Shown piece after piece: positions 1 to 5,734 of a stretch of DNA of 6,501 bases. The notes below the pieces were generated by a model, which was given only the letters and a program-made list of their open reading frames with translations, was not told where the DNA came from and did no database searches. This DNA comes from Chitinophaga pinensis (GTDB lineage: Bacteria; Planctomycetota; Phycisphaerae; Phycisphaerales; SM1A02): assembly GCA_943329105.2 (NCBI GenBank), contig CALQCP020000138.1, forward strand, positions 1 through 6,501, written 5' to 3'. The translations under genes and the position numbers were made by a program. Position 1 is the first letter of the stretch, and every line of letters begins with the position of its first letter.

Positions 1-72
1 CTCCGGGGGACAATCAGAAATCTTGCGAAGTGGTTCCGTCTGTGCGAGCGGCTGGTGGATCGATCCCCGCGC
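1..72. other. Left-edge sequence upstream of the first surface-protein gene
   Basis: No separate gene is recognised here. The reading frame of the surface protein stays open to the left edge, so the true start could lie outside the window; GTG at 55 is also in frame. I favour ATG 73 because its opening residues (M-x-R-N-T-D) match those of the paralogous protein starting at ATG 4033 (M-x-R-D-T-D). By analogy with the second unit, where 82 bases separate sigma stop and surface-protein start, a sigma-factor gene would be expected to end just left of the window. None of the three plus-strand frames in these 72 bases resembles the C-terminus shared by the two sigma factors of the window, which fits such a gene ending just outside or being absent. 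Confidence 0.4.
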
Positions 73-1692
73 ATGGAACGCAACACGGACAACAGCGCGA
101 GGGTGGCAGGTGAACCCACATCCAAAGGGGTGTTGACCCGGGGGCAAATGGCTCGAGCACTGCGGGAGGGGGCGCTGGGTGAGGCGCGTTCCGGCGGCAC
201 TGGTCAGGGTGTGATGGGGGACGCGATATCACGTGTTGATGTTCGTAAATACATAAATAATAAAGACTTACGCATAGTGTGTGGCGGCGTCACTCTTGCG
301 ATGTTGATGGCTGTCGCGATCACTGTGGCGCCTACAGAGGGAATTCCTCGGAATTCTGCCAACGTGCCATCGTCAGGCCTCCAGCGTGCCGGATCTATCC
401 CCCGCAAGCCGGGCCCTTTCGTGGGCGACGGCAATTCCGTTCACCCATACGTCTCAGACGTGAACCAGGGGCACCAGAAGAAGATGTTGAACAAGATCAC
501 AAGCGTCACCGCAGCAGCGGTGGTTGGAATTGCGGCGACGGTTAATGCGCAAGCAGATCTCTATGTGCCATCGACGTTTGCAACTATTCAGGCTGCGATC
601 AACGCCGCACAAAGCGGTGACCGGATTCTGGTGTCGCCAGGCGTATACCACGAGCAACTTCAGTTGAATGGCAAGGGCATCATGATCGTCGGCTCCTCTG
701 GCGGAACTGCGACGATTGTTCATGGTGACGATCTTCGGCCGGTAGTCATTGGGTCCGGCGAACCAAGTTCATGCATCATCCAAGGTCTAACCTTCACCCA
801 TGGTCGCGATGTCAGCAGTAGTGGAGGCGGGGGCGTCAGCCTGAGGGACTCGGCCGCCCAGTTTCGGCAATGCCGTTTCGTCGAAAATGTCGCTGATGGC
901 GAGGCGCTCTGGAGCGGAGGCGGACTATTCGCATGGGCTGGTGATGTGGTGCTTGAGGATTGCGACTTCATCAGCAACAAGGGAAGAAACCAGTCAAGTG
1001 CCTCGGCGATATATCACTACGGTGGCGGAAGCATGGTCGTGCGCCGCTGCAACTTCATAAGGAATATTGGAAATTTTGCTGGTGACACGGGGACCGGTCT
1101 CGGATCCACCATTAAGTTTCACTCTTCGTTTACGAACGTTAGCGGCGAAATCAGTGGCTGCGCCTTTGTTGACAATGGCTCAGGACTTACGGTCGCTGAT
1201 CCGAACGAAAATAGTGGTGAGATCTCCATTTACTTCAGCGGAGCAATGGTCACTATCTCCAACTGTTCATTTGAAGCAACTTCGCTAGCAAAATTCTGCG
1301 CAGTGGTGGCCGACTTGGGCGCACATGCGATCTTGGGTTCATCGAGGGCTTGTGGATATCCAGCGATGATCTATGGCGCTGTCACCGTCACGGACTCATT
1401 GGTCACCAGTTGCGCTGACTGTAACAGCAATGGTGTCGCTGACTTGACCGAGATCCTTACCCAACAGGTTGCTGACACCAACAATAATAATATCCCCGAC
1501 ACCTGCGAATGCATCGGTGATATCGATTTAGACGGCGCCATCGGCGGCAGCGACCTTGGCATCATGTTGGCGTACTGGGGACCAGTCACCACCGAATCAG
1601 TCTCACTCCTGAGCGACCTGAATGCTGATGGTTTCGTAAATGGTTCAGACCTTAGTGCCTTGTTGGCTCATTGGGGAGCCTGCCAGGGTTGA
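73..1692 (+). CDS. Surface/secreted beta-helix protein with N-terminal membrane leader and C-terminal dockerin-like domain
   Basis: From ATG 73 the protein has 539 residues. In order: a hydrophilic N-terminus (1-67); a transmembrane helix at about 68-86; a polar, Pro/Ser/Gly-rich linker; a second hydrophobic segment starting MLNKITSV at residue 138 and ending in a signal-peptidase-like VNA/QA site; a region at about 162-447 that looks like a right-handed parallel beta-helix (opening PSTFATIQAAINAAQSGDRI, then repeated short G-G-G, C-x-F and N-x-G turns, as in pectate-lyase/NosD-type folds); an Asn/Asp-rich linker from 449 with probable calcium-binding character; and two dockerin-like repeats at about 482 and 514, each with a D-x-D/N-x-D-G loop and a final (Y/H)WG. 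The extracellular role is probably polysaccharide binding or cleavage, or surface display; no catalytic residues can be assigned. GTG 55 or an upstream start are possible, and ATG 484 would give a plain 402-residue secreted protein. A terminator follows the stop. The domain calls are family-based inference. Confidence 0.82.
   Translation: MERNTDNSARVAGEPTSKGVLTRGQMARALREGALGEARSGGTGQGVMGDAISRVDVRKYINNKDLRIVCGGVTLAMLMAVAITVAPTEGIPRNSANVPSSGLQRAGSIPRKPGPFVGDGNSVHPYVSDVNQGHQKKMLNKITSVTAAAVVGIAATVNAQADLYVPSTFATIQAAINAAQSGDRILVSPGVYHEQLQLNGKGIMIVGSSGGTATIVHGDDLRPVVIGSGEPSSCIIQGLTFTHGRDVSSSGGGGVSLRDSAAQFRQCRFVENVADGEALWSGGGLFAWAGDVVLEDCDFISNKGRNQSSASAIYHYGGGSMVVRRCNFIRNIGNFAGDTGTGLGSTIKFHSSFTNVSGEISGCAFVDNGSGLTVADPNENSGEISIYFSGAMVTISNCSFEATSLAKFCAVVADLGAHAILGSSRACGYPAMIYGAVTVTDSLVTSCADCNSNGVADLTEILTQQVADTNNNNIPDTCECIGDIDLDGAIGGSDLGIMLAYWGPVTTESVSLLSDLNADGFVNGSDLSALLAHWGACQG
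484..540 (+). repeat. Copy 1 of a 57-base leader segment encoding a signal-peptide-like helix
   Basis: This stretch encodes MLNKITSVTAAAVVGIAAT and matches 4399-4455 at 54 of 57 positions (three mismatches, two of them synonymous). The flanking gene sequence is far less conserved, although the preceding CCAGGGxCACCA bases are also shared. The peptide has the layout of a Sec signal peptide: a lysine near the start, a short Ala/Val-rich core and a VNA/Q cleavage motif just beyond the repeat. It is in frame with the long upstream extension, so ATG 484 could be an alternative internal start. The purine-rich CAGAAGAAG directly before it could help ribosome binding. Confidence 0.85.
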
Positions 1693-1733
1693 CGCTGCGC
1701 ACAGCCATCATTCCATAATTCCAACACGAACTT

Positions 1734-1761
1734 CCGCCGCCCCCAAGCGGCGGCCTTGTTT
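1734..1761 (+). terminator. Intrinsic terminator of the beta-helix protein gene
   Basis: A perfect 7-bp GC stem (CCGCCGC at 1734-1740 paired with GCGGCGG at 1747-1753) encloses a six-base loop and is followed by CCTTGTTT. It lies 41 bases after the stop codon at 1690-1692 and before the next gene, where a Rho-independent terminator would be expected. The T tract is short and interrupted, so its efficiency is uncertain. Confidence 0.75.
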
Positions 1762-1782
1762 GGTCGCTCATGATGTCGCCCG

Positions 1783-1788
1783 TACGCT
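1783..1788 (+). promoter_or_regulatory. Putative -10-like element TACGCT of the nucleotidyltransferase gene
   Basis: TACGCT ends six bases before ATG 1795. The same pattern, TA(C/T)NCT 6-10 bases before a start codon, occurs before three other first-in-unit genes of the window. If it is a -10 box, transcription would begin at or next to ATG 1795 and the mRNA would be leaderless. No convincing -35 hexamer is visible at 16-18 bases. This is a pattern-based inference. Confidence 0.35.
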
Positions 1789-1794
1789 ATGAGC

Positions 1795-2421
1795 ATGCGA
1801 TTCGACCAGAATGTCTGGCTCGGCATGCCCGTCGTTGAACGGATGGGCTACACGATGACTTGCATTCTCGATCGCGCGCGGCGCTTCTCGGAAGCCTTGC
1901 GTGCCGCGGACGTTCCATTCGCAGTCTGTGGCGGACTCAGCGTCATGGCTTGGGTCGAAACACGCGATCCAGGCTGCGCGCGCTCAACGAAAGACGTCGA
2001 CGTCCTCATGCGCCGGGGCGATCTACAACGTGCCGCCGATGCACTGGCGCCGCACGGGTTCATCTATGTCGAGGTGAATGGCATTCCGATGGTCCTTGAT
2101 GGACCAGACGGCATCTCCAGCCAAGCAGTTCACGTGGTGCTCGCCGACGAGCCAGCCTCGCGCAACGAGCGCATCCACACGCCTGACCTTGGAACAAACT
2201 GCGACGACGGTCATGTTCCGTGGCCGCGCGTCGAGCTTGAACGGCTCCTCGAAATGAAGCTCCTCGCCATGCGCCCGCACGACATCGCGCACATCGGCGA
2301 TCTACTGCGCGTGGGGCTCATCGACCGCACGTGGCGCGACCGAGTGCGCGCCGAATTGCGCGAGCGCTTCGACCGCGCGTACAACGAGGCGGAGCGACAT
2401 TACGGTGGGTCGGTGCACTGA
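1795..2421 (+). CDS. Stand-alone nucleotidyltransferase-fold protein
   Basis: From ATG 1795 the protein has 208 residues. Near residues 43-47 it shows a strand ending in CGG, then S-T-K-D-V-D-V at 64-70; the GG...(S/T)xxDxD layout is the metal- and nucleotide-binding signature of the polymerase-beta-like nucleotidyltransferase superfamily. A helical C-terminal part follows, with LLEMKLLAMRPHD at 151-163, as in uncharacterised and AbiEii-like nucleotidyltransferases where the motif reads LxxxKxxAxRxxD. At the place of the usual third acidic residue the strand reads AVHVVLAD (111-118), so a classical third carboxylate is not obvious. The substrate is unknown; it may transfer nucleotides to a protein or RNA and could be an antitoxin-like or a degenerate enzyme. 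ATG 1789 is an alternative start but abuts the putative -10 box; ATG 1843 and 1858 are also possible. The gene is convergent with the HEPN gene, with 24 bases between stops, and no partner gene of its own is seen. Confidence 0.8.
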   Translation: MRFDQNVWLGMPVVERMGYTMTCILDRARRFSEALRAADVPFAVCGGLSVMAWVETRDPGCARSTKDVDVLMRRGDLQRAADALAPHGFIYVEVNGIPMVLDGPDGISSQAVHVVLADEPASRNERIHTPDLGTNCDDGHVPWPRVELERLLEMKLLAMRPHDIAHIGDLLRVGLIDRTWRDRVRAELRERFDRAYNEAERHYGGSVH

Positions 2422-2445
2422 ATACGACCGAACAGCGTCTGCGGA

Positions 2446-2841
2446 TCACACCTTCAAGAGTGACTTGTGAAGTTCATCAAATGCCCGCAAGAACGAGGGC
2501 AGTTCCCCGTAAATCGACTGCGCCATCGAAGCACGGTACAGGTGGACCGTGTCGTTTCGAGTCCGCACGATTCGGTCCCACGTGACCTCATCGCTAATCC
2601 ATCCGGCTCGGTGCGCAAATCCAAAGGCTGCTCGTGGGCTCACGACGTCCACTCCATCTCGAGCGGCAATCGCCTGGATCAATTTCCACGCGACCTCATA
2701 GGAGAGGTTGAAATGGAGCAACGATGAATCACGCGCAAAGCGCTCGTTTGAATGCGCAAGTGATTCAGAAAGGGCGCCAACAACACGCTCAAGGTCTGCG
2801 CGCAGTAATTGAATTCGCTCGTCTTGTGAAGCGCCTGTCAT
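2446..2841 (-). CDS. HEPN-domain protein (HI0074-like nucleotidyltransferase partner; probable toxin)
   Basis: The protein has 131 residues, is largely helical, and has no signal peptide or membrane segment, so it should be cytoplasmic. The stretch ending in W-K at 52-53 (FNLSYEVAWKLIQAI), the S-P-R-A-A-F-G-F-A...GWI segment (68-82) and R-T-R-N-D-T-V-H-L-Y (93-102) fit the HI0074-type nucleotidyltransferase-substrate-binding family of HEPN proteins. R95 and H100 form the R-x4-H pair that in active HEPN toxins makes the RNase centre. Y102 completes R-x4-H-x-Y; in the HepT/MntA system the tyrosine at this place is AMPylated by the partner to silence the toxin. The start codon overlaps the stop of the upstream nucleotidyltransferase gene (ATGA, 2838-2841), so the two are almost certainly cotranslated. 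Whether this copy is a toxin or only a binding subunit cannot be read from sequence alone. Confidence 0.88.
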   Translation of the reverse strand: MTGASQDERIQLLRADLERVVGALSESLAHSNERFARDSSLLHFNLSYEVAWKLIQAIAARDGVDVVSPRAAFGFAHRAGWISDEVTWDRIVRTRNDTVHLYRASMAQSIYGELPSFLRAFDELHKSLLKV

Positions 2842-3155
2842 GCAAGTTCCCTCATGTGTGTGCGTGCAACGCGCACAAAGTCCTGGTCTGCGCGCGAGAA
2901 GTCCACTAGATCGATGTGTCGAATAGTCGGTAGCTCCTCGACCGCGTGGCGAAGTTCATCAATGATTGAGGCGGGGGTGTTGGTAGCGGCCTCAAAGCCA
3001 AGATCAAGGTCTGACCCAGGGCGCTGTGTGCCGGCTGCGAATGACCCAAACAAGAACACCCGTAGACCCCGCCCTGAGAACCGGAGACCAAGATCACAGA
3101 GCGCCGACCATACTGCGGGATTCAGGAATCGTGGAGATTCGCCCGTCGACATCAT
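2838..3155 (-). CDS. Minimal nucleotidyltransferase (MNT, HI0073-like; probable antitoxin)
   Basis: The protein has 105 residues, the usual size for the MNT family. VFLFGSFAAGTQRPGSDLDL (33-52) holds the full G-S-x10-D-x-D signature: G37, S38, D49 and D51. H-I-D-L-V-D-F at 80-86 supplies the third acidic residue, probably D82, so all residues expected for nucleotide transfer are present. In studied HEPN/MNT pairs this enzyme adds AMP to the HEPN partner and blocks its RNase activity. It is the first gene of the two-gene minus-strand operon and overlaps the HEPN gene by four bases. ATG 3155 and ATG 3152 are adjacent; I chose 3155 because a TACACT hexamer ends six bases before it. The start is 48 bases from the divergent sigma-factor start, so the two promoters share a very short region. 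Confidence 0.9.
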   Translation of the reverse strand: MMSTGESPRFLNPAVWSALCDLGLRFSGRGLRVFLFGSFAAGTQRPGSDLDLGFEAATNTPASIIDELRHAVEELPTIRHIDLVDFSRADQDFVRVARTHMRELA

Positions 3156-3161
3156 GGGAGA

Positions 3162-3167
3162 AGTGTA
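3162..3167 (-). promoter_or_regulatory. Putative -10-like element TACACT of the MNT/HEPN operon
   Basis: Read on the minus strand, TACACT is followed by six bases and then ATG 3155. It matches the TA(C/T)NCT pattern seen before three other unit-starting genes. A transcript beginning at this promoter would be leaderless or nearly so. No clear -35 is visible, and the upstream part of the promoter would overlap the divergent sigma-factor promoter, so the two may interfere. Confidence 0.35.
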
Positions 3168-3190
3168 GTGTGATGGGCTGGCGCGCTCGC

Positions 3191-3196
3191 TACCCT
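3191..3196 (+). promoter_or_regulatory. Putative -10-like element TACCCT of sigma factor gene 1
   Basis: TACCCT ends seven bases before ATG 3204. The corresponding position before the paralogous sigma gene holds TATCCT, within a partly shared CTAYCCT context. The hexamer at 3168-3173 (GTGTGA) would be the -35 at a 17-base spacing but is a poor match to TTGACA. The placement favours a leaderless mRNA; this is inferred from pattern alone. Confidence 0.35.
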
Positions 3197-3203
3197 TTCA
3201 AAG

Positions 3204-3950
3204 ATGCCGGTGGACCATTTCCCAAGCACCCACGCCACCTGGATCGATGCGCAACTCACCATCGCCGAAGACGGCGAGCGCGCCGCCATTGCTGGTGATC
3301 TCGCCGGAATTCCGCGTGCTCACGGAGCCCGCGCCGCATTGCGTCGTCATGTGATGGAGCGGTACACGCAAGCGCTCAGCGCGTATGTCTCCGCGAGTGG
3401 TTTGCGTGACTCGGGCGAGCGTGATGAGTTGGTCTCTGGTTTCTATGTCGGCCCCATGGCTGATGACGCGTTCTTTGCGCGCTGGCGCGGCAGCGGTATG
3501 CCCCTTCGCCGGTGGCTCATGAATGCCATGAGTTTCCACTGCCGCGGCGTGCGCAGAGATGTGACGCGCGAGCGTGGGCGCATGTCCACTGATGGTCCAA
3601 CAGAACTCCGCGCTGCTGAGAATGCAAGCCAAGACGCGGCCGCCGCTTTTGACCGTGCGTGGGCTTTGGCGATTGTGAATGAGTCGTATGCGCGTGTGCA
3701 GGCTGAGCTTGTCGATCGCGGCCGCGAACATGATGACGCCATTCTGCGCATGCACTTGATTGACGGCATGCCGTACGAGGACGTAGCGCGCGCGATCGGA
3801 CTCTCCCGCACAGAGTGCTTCAACGCCACACGTCGAGTTGCAGCCGCGGTGCGCGAGTCGGTGAAAGAGATCCTCCGCGAGGAAGGCGTGCCGAACTCTG
3901 AACTCGAGCAGGCGGTTGCCGAGGTACTTCGGCTTGTCGGCGGGGAGTGA
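3204..3950 (+). CDS. ECF-like RNA polymerase sigma factor (copy 1)
   Basis: The protein has 248 residues and is cytoplasmic. A short N-terminal motif, HFPSTHATWI, resembles the FPxTxW-type start of planctomycete ECF sigma factors. A region-2-like part spans about 45-122, with ALRRHVMERY at 45-54, the segment ELVSGF and MPLRRWLMNAMSFHCRG at 99-115, as in the core-polymerase and -10-binding helices. A variable linker follows, and a region-4 helix-turn-helix lies at about 178-225 (LIDGMPYEDVARAIGLSRTE). No extracytoplasmic or sensory domain is fused to it. It is strongly related to the partial gene at 5768. The surface-protein gene begins 82 bases after its stop on the same strand, so the two probably form one unit; the sigma factor would be expected to direct its own unit, though its target promoters are unknown. 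ATG 3204 fits the nearby TACCCT element; GTG 3210 is an in-frame alternative matching the GTG used by copy 2. Confidence 0.88.
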   Translation: MPVDHFPSTHATWIDAQLTIAEDGERAAIAGDLAGIPRAHGARAALRRHVMERYTQALSAYVSASGLRDSGERDELVSGFYVGPMADDAFFARWRGSGMPLRRWLMNAMSFHCRGVRRDVTRERGRMSTDGPTELRAAENASQDAAAAFDRAWALAIVNESYARVQAELVDRGREHDDAILRMHLIDGMPYEDVARAIGLSRTECFNATRRVAAAVRESVKEILREEGVPNSELEQAVAEVLRLVGGE

Positions 3951-4032
3951 CTGTGCGATACAAAGTGTGCCGAACCGAAATTCCGTGGAATTCGCAACGA
4001 ACGCCCGTGCGATTGGTGGCTTCGTGCGGTGG

Positions 4033-5721
4033 ATGACAAGGGACACCGATAGCCAACAAACAGATCGAACAGCGAAAGTGCCGCTTTCGGGCGCACAGGC
4101 GGCGGCGTTGTTGCGGATCGGCGGGGAGCCGATGCATGAGGCTGAGCGTGCGGATAGCGGCACGAACGGCGTGATTGTCGGCGCGGCCGCCCATGGAGCA
4201 CCGGCTCACCAAGCCCCCGCCAGTCGCGCGGCGGGCAGGATTACCCTTGCTGTCCTGGGTCTCATGGGGTTCTCGGTACTCGTTCAGGCCAATTCCGAGC
4301 AAGTCCCACCGAATGCGCCGCAATCCAGTGGCTTAGTGGGACGAGCGCCAAATACCAGCGCAAACCACATACACGACACACTCCAGGGACACCACAAGAT
4401 GTTGAACAAGATCACAGGCGTCACCGCAGCAGCGGTGGTTGGAATTGCAGCAACGGTAGCAGGGGCGCAGAGTGGCGCGGTGCAGTGGAAGGTGGAGGAT
4501 GGGGGGAATGGGCATTGGTATGCGCAGTTAGCCCTAAACGGTCGGACGTGGACGGGTATGAAGAACATATGCGAGGTACAAGGCGGGCATCTTGCCACTG
4601 ACACCTCTGCTGCGGAACACACCATCATTGTTGGTGTGATGGCTGGTAGTCAAGCATTGCTCGGTGGATGGCAAGACCACACTGACGCTCAGTACTCTGA
4701 ACCAGCAGGCGGGTGGAAGTGGGTCACTGGTGAAGCGATGTCGTGGACAGCATGGGTTCCGACCGAGCCCAACAACGCCTGGTCTTGGGGTGAGGATGTG
4801 ATGGGCGCTTGGTCCAATGGAGAATGGGTCGATCTTGCCGATCGCCCGGATATGGGGTTTCCGGTTGAGTTTGCCATCATTGAATGGTCCGCCGACTGCA
4901 ACAACGACAACATCATCGATTACAGCCAATGCCACAACGGCACGCTGCCCGACTACAACACCAACAACATCCCCGACTGCTGTGAGCGCGGAGAAACGTG
5001 CGTTGTTGGCAGCTATCCAGTGCAGTGGCGAACCGAGGATGGCGGAAACAGCCATTGGTATTCCTTCAATTGGATTCTCAACACTGGCCCGGAGGGAGTT
5101 TGTTGGCCGGATGCGCGACAGCGCTCGATCGCCACGGGTGGCGAACTTGTTTCGTTGGCCTCGGCAAGTGAGGCGCAATTCATTGTGGATTGTTTCTGCC
5201 CTGGTCCTGGTAGCGAATTTGGTTGGATGGGAAATCTTGGATGGCTTGGATACCAAGGGACCCCAGTATGGTCCGACGGCGAACCAGTGACCTACACCAA
5301 CTGGTACCCCGGCCAACCAAGCGGCGATGGACCATACGTGGCGATGGGATGCCAGACTGCTTGGAACGATATTGGTGGAAGCGGCGGGTGTCACAGTTCA
5401 TCAGAGTTACCGCTCAGTTTCTGGGTGACCGAATGGTCCACCGACTGCAACAACGACAGCATCGTCGATTACGGTCAAATCCTCACCGGCCAACTCGCCG
5501 ATTCCAACACCAACGGCATCCCTGATATCTGCGAACAGCCACAGTGCCAAGATGCCGACATCACCAACAACCACATCATTGATGGTGCAGATCTTGGTGC
5601 CCTACTCGCGTTCTGGGGACCAGTGAATCCGGTGCTGCCACAGGCCGACATCAACCACGATGGTCAAGTAAATGGCTCCGACCTTGGCATCCTCCTCTCG
5701 TACTGGGGACCGTGCCCATAA
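4033..5721 (+). CDS. Surface/secreted protein with two C-type-lectin-like domains, N-terminal membrane leader and C-terminal dockerin-like domain
   Basis: From ATG 4033 the protein has 562 residues. In order: a hydrophilic N-terminus (1-69); a transmembrane helix at about 70-86; a linker; a signal-peptide-like segment from residue 123 ending in AGA/Q; a first C-type-lectin-like domain (about 150-286) with E-P-N at 245-247 in W-V-P-T-E-P-N-N; an Asn/Asp-rich linker from 288; a second lectin-like domain (about 330-469) with Q-P-S at 428-430 and W-N-D at 444-446; a second such linker from 471; and two dockerin-like repeats from about 507 and 538 ending in YWGPCP. EPN in calcium-dependent lectins goes with mannose-type sugars and QPD with galactose; the second domain is a variant. 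A sugar- or surface-binding role outside the cell is likely but unproven. It follows sigma factor 1 by 82 bases. The frame is open further upstream (GTG 3967, TTG 3916 inside the sigma gene); ATG 4399 would give a 440-residue plain secreted form. Confidence 0.85.
   Translation: MTRDTDSQQTDRTAKVPLSGAQAAALLRIGGEPMHEAERADSGTNGVIVGAAAHGAPAHQAPASRAAGRITLAVLGLMGFSVLVQANSEQVPPNAPQSSGLVGRAPNTSANHIHDTLQGHHKMLNKITGVTAAAVVGIAATVAGAQSGAVQWKVEDGGNGHWYAQLALNGRTWTGMKNICEVQGGHLATDTSAAEHTIIVGVMAGSQALLGGWQDHTDAQYSEPAGGWKWVTGEAMSWTAWVPTEPNNAWSWGEDVMGAWSNGEWVDLADRPDMGFPVEFAIIEWSADCNNDNIIDYSQCHNGTLPDYNTNNIPDCCERGETCVVGSYPVQWRTEDGGNSHWYSFNWILNTGPEGVCWPDARQRSIATGGELVSLASASEAQFIVDCFCPGPGSEFGWMGNLGWLGYQGTPVWSDGEPVTYTNWYPGQPSGDGPYVAMGCQTAWNDIGGSGGCHSSSELPLSFWVTEWSTDCNNDSIVDYGQILTGQLADSNTNGIPDICEQPQCQDADITNNHIIDGADLGALLAFWGPVNPVLPQADINHDGQVNGSDLGILLSYWGPCP
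4399..4455 (+). repeat. Copy 2 of the 57-base leader segment
   Basis: This stretch matches 484-540 with three mismatches in 57 bases and encodes MLNKITGVTAAAVVGIAAT, followed by VAGA/Q, a good signal-peptidase I site. The bases just before it, CCAGGGACACCACAAG, also resemble those before copy 1, with AGGGA placed nine bases ahead of ATG 4399 as a possible weak ribosome-binding site. The segment joins a conserved leader to an unrelated extracellular part. Confidence 0.85.
4480..4995 (+). repeat. Lectin-like repeat unit 1 inside the second surface protein
   Basis: The unit starts V-Q-W-K-V-E-D-G-G-N-G-H-W-Y and ends with the linker around DCNNDNIIDYSQ and IPDCCE. It repeats with a period of 540 bases in the unit starting at 5020. 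The start and linker parts are well conserved between copies, whereas the central lectin core is more divergent. Boundaries are approximate. Confidence 0.7.
5020..5535 (+). repeat. Lectin-like repeat unit 2 inside the second surface protein
   Basis: The unit starts V-Q-W-R-T-E-D-G-G-N-S-H-W-Y and ends with DCNNDSIVDYGQ and IPDICE, matching the unit that starts at 4480. It contains extra cysteines and Q-P-S where unit 1 has E-P-N, so the sugar-binding loop has changed since the duplication. Boundaries are approximate. Confidence 0.7.
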
Positions 5722-5734
5722 GCGCAGCTCCACA

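Noticed and set aside
1..72. Possible C-terminal end of a preceding sigma factor at the left edge
   Set aside because: None of the three plus-strand frames resembles the conserved sigma C-terminus (REEGV...AVAEVLxLV); if such a gene exists it ends outside the window.
2422..2445. Bidirectional terminator between the convergent nucleotidyltransferase and HEPN genes
   Set aside because: The 24-base gap contains no hairpin with a T tract on either strand.
2854..3168. Plus-strand open frame (104 codons) opposite the MNT gene
   Set aside because: The minus strand has the complete nucleotidyltransferase signature and couples to the HEPN gene by a 4-base overlap; the plus frame has no such support.
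3916..4032. Start of the second surface protein inside the sigma gene (TTG 3916 or GTG 3967)
   Set aside because: The frame is open, but ATG 4033 aligns with ATG 73 of the paralogue through the M-x-R-(N/D)-T-D opening. The upstream part shows only weak similarity, so an earlier start is not preferred, though not excluded.
3198..4163. Long minus-strand open frame (321 codons) opposite sigma factor 1
   Set aside because: It is antisense to a clearly conserved sigma factor and extends into the next gene. Its translation shows no recognisable domain, and open antisense frames are common in GC-rich coding DNA.
4534..5394. Minus-strand open frame (286 codons) opposite the lectin-like repeats
   Set aside because: The plus strand encodes repeated, domain-like sequence here, and the antisense frame has no family features; it is a shadow of the coding strand.
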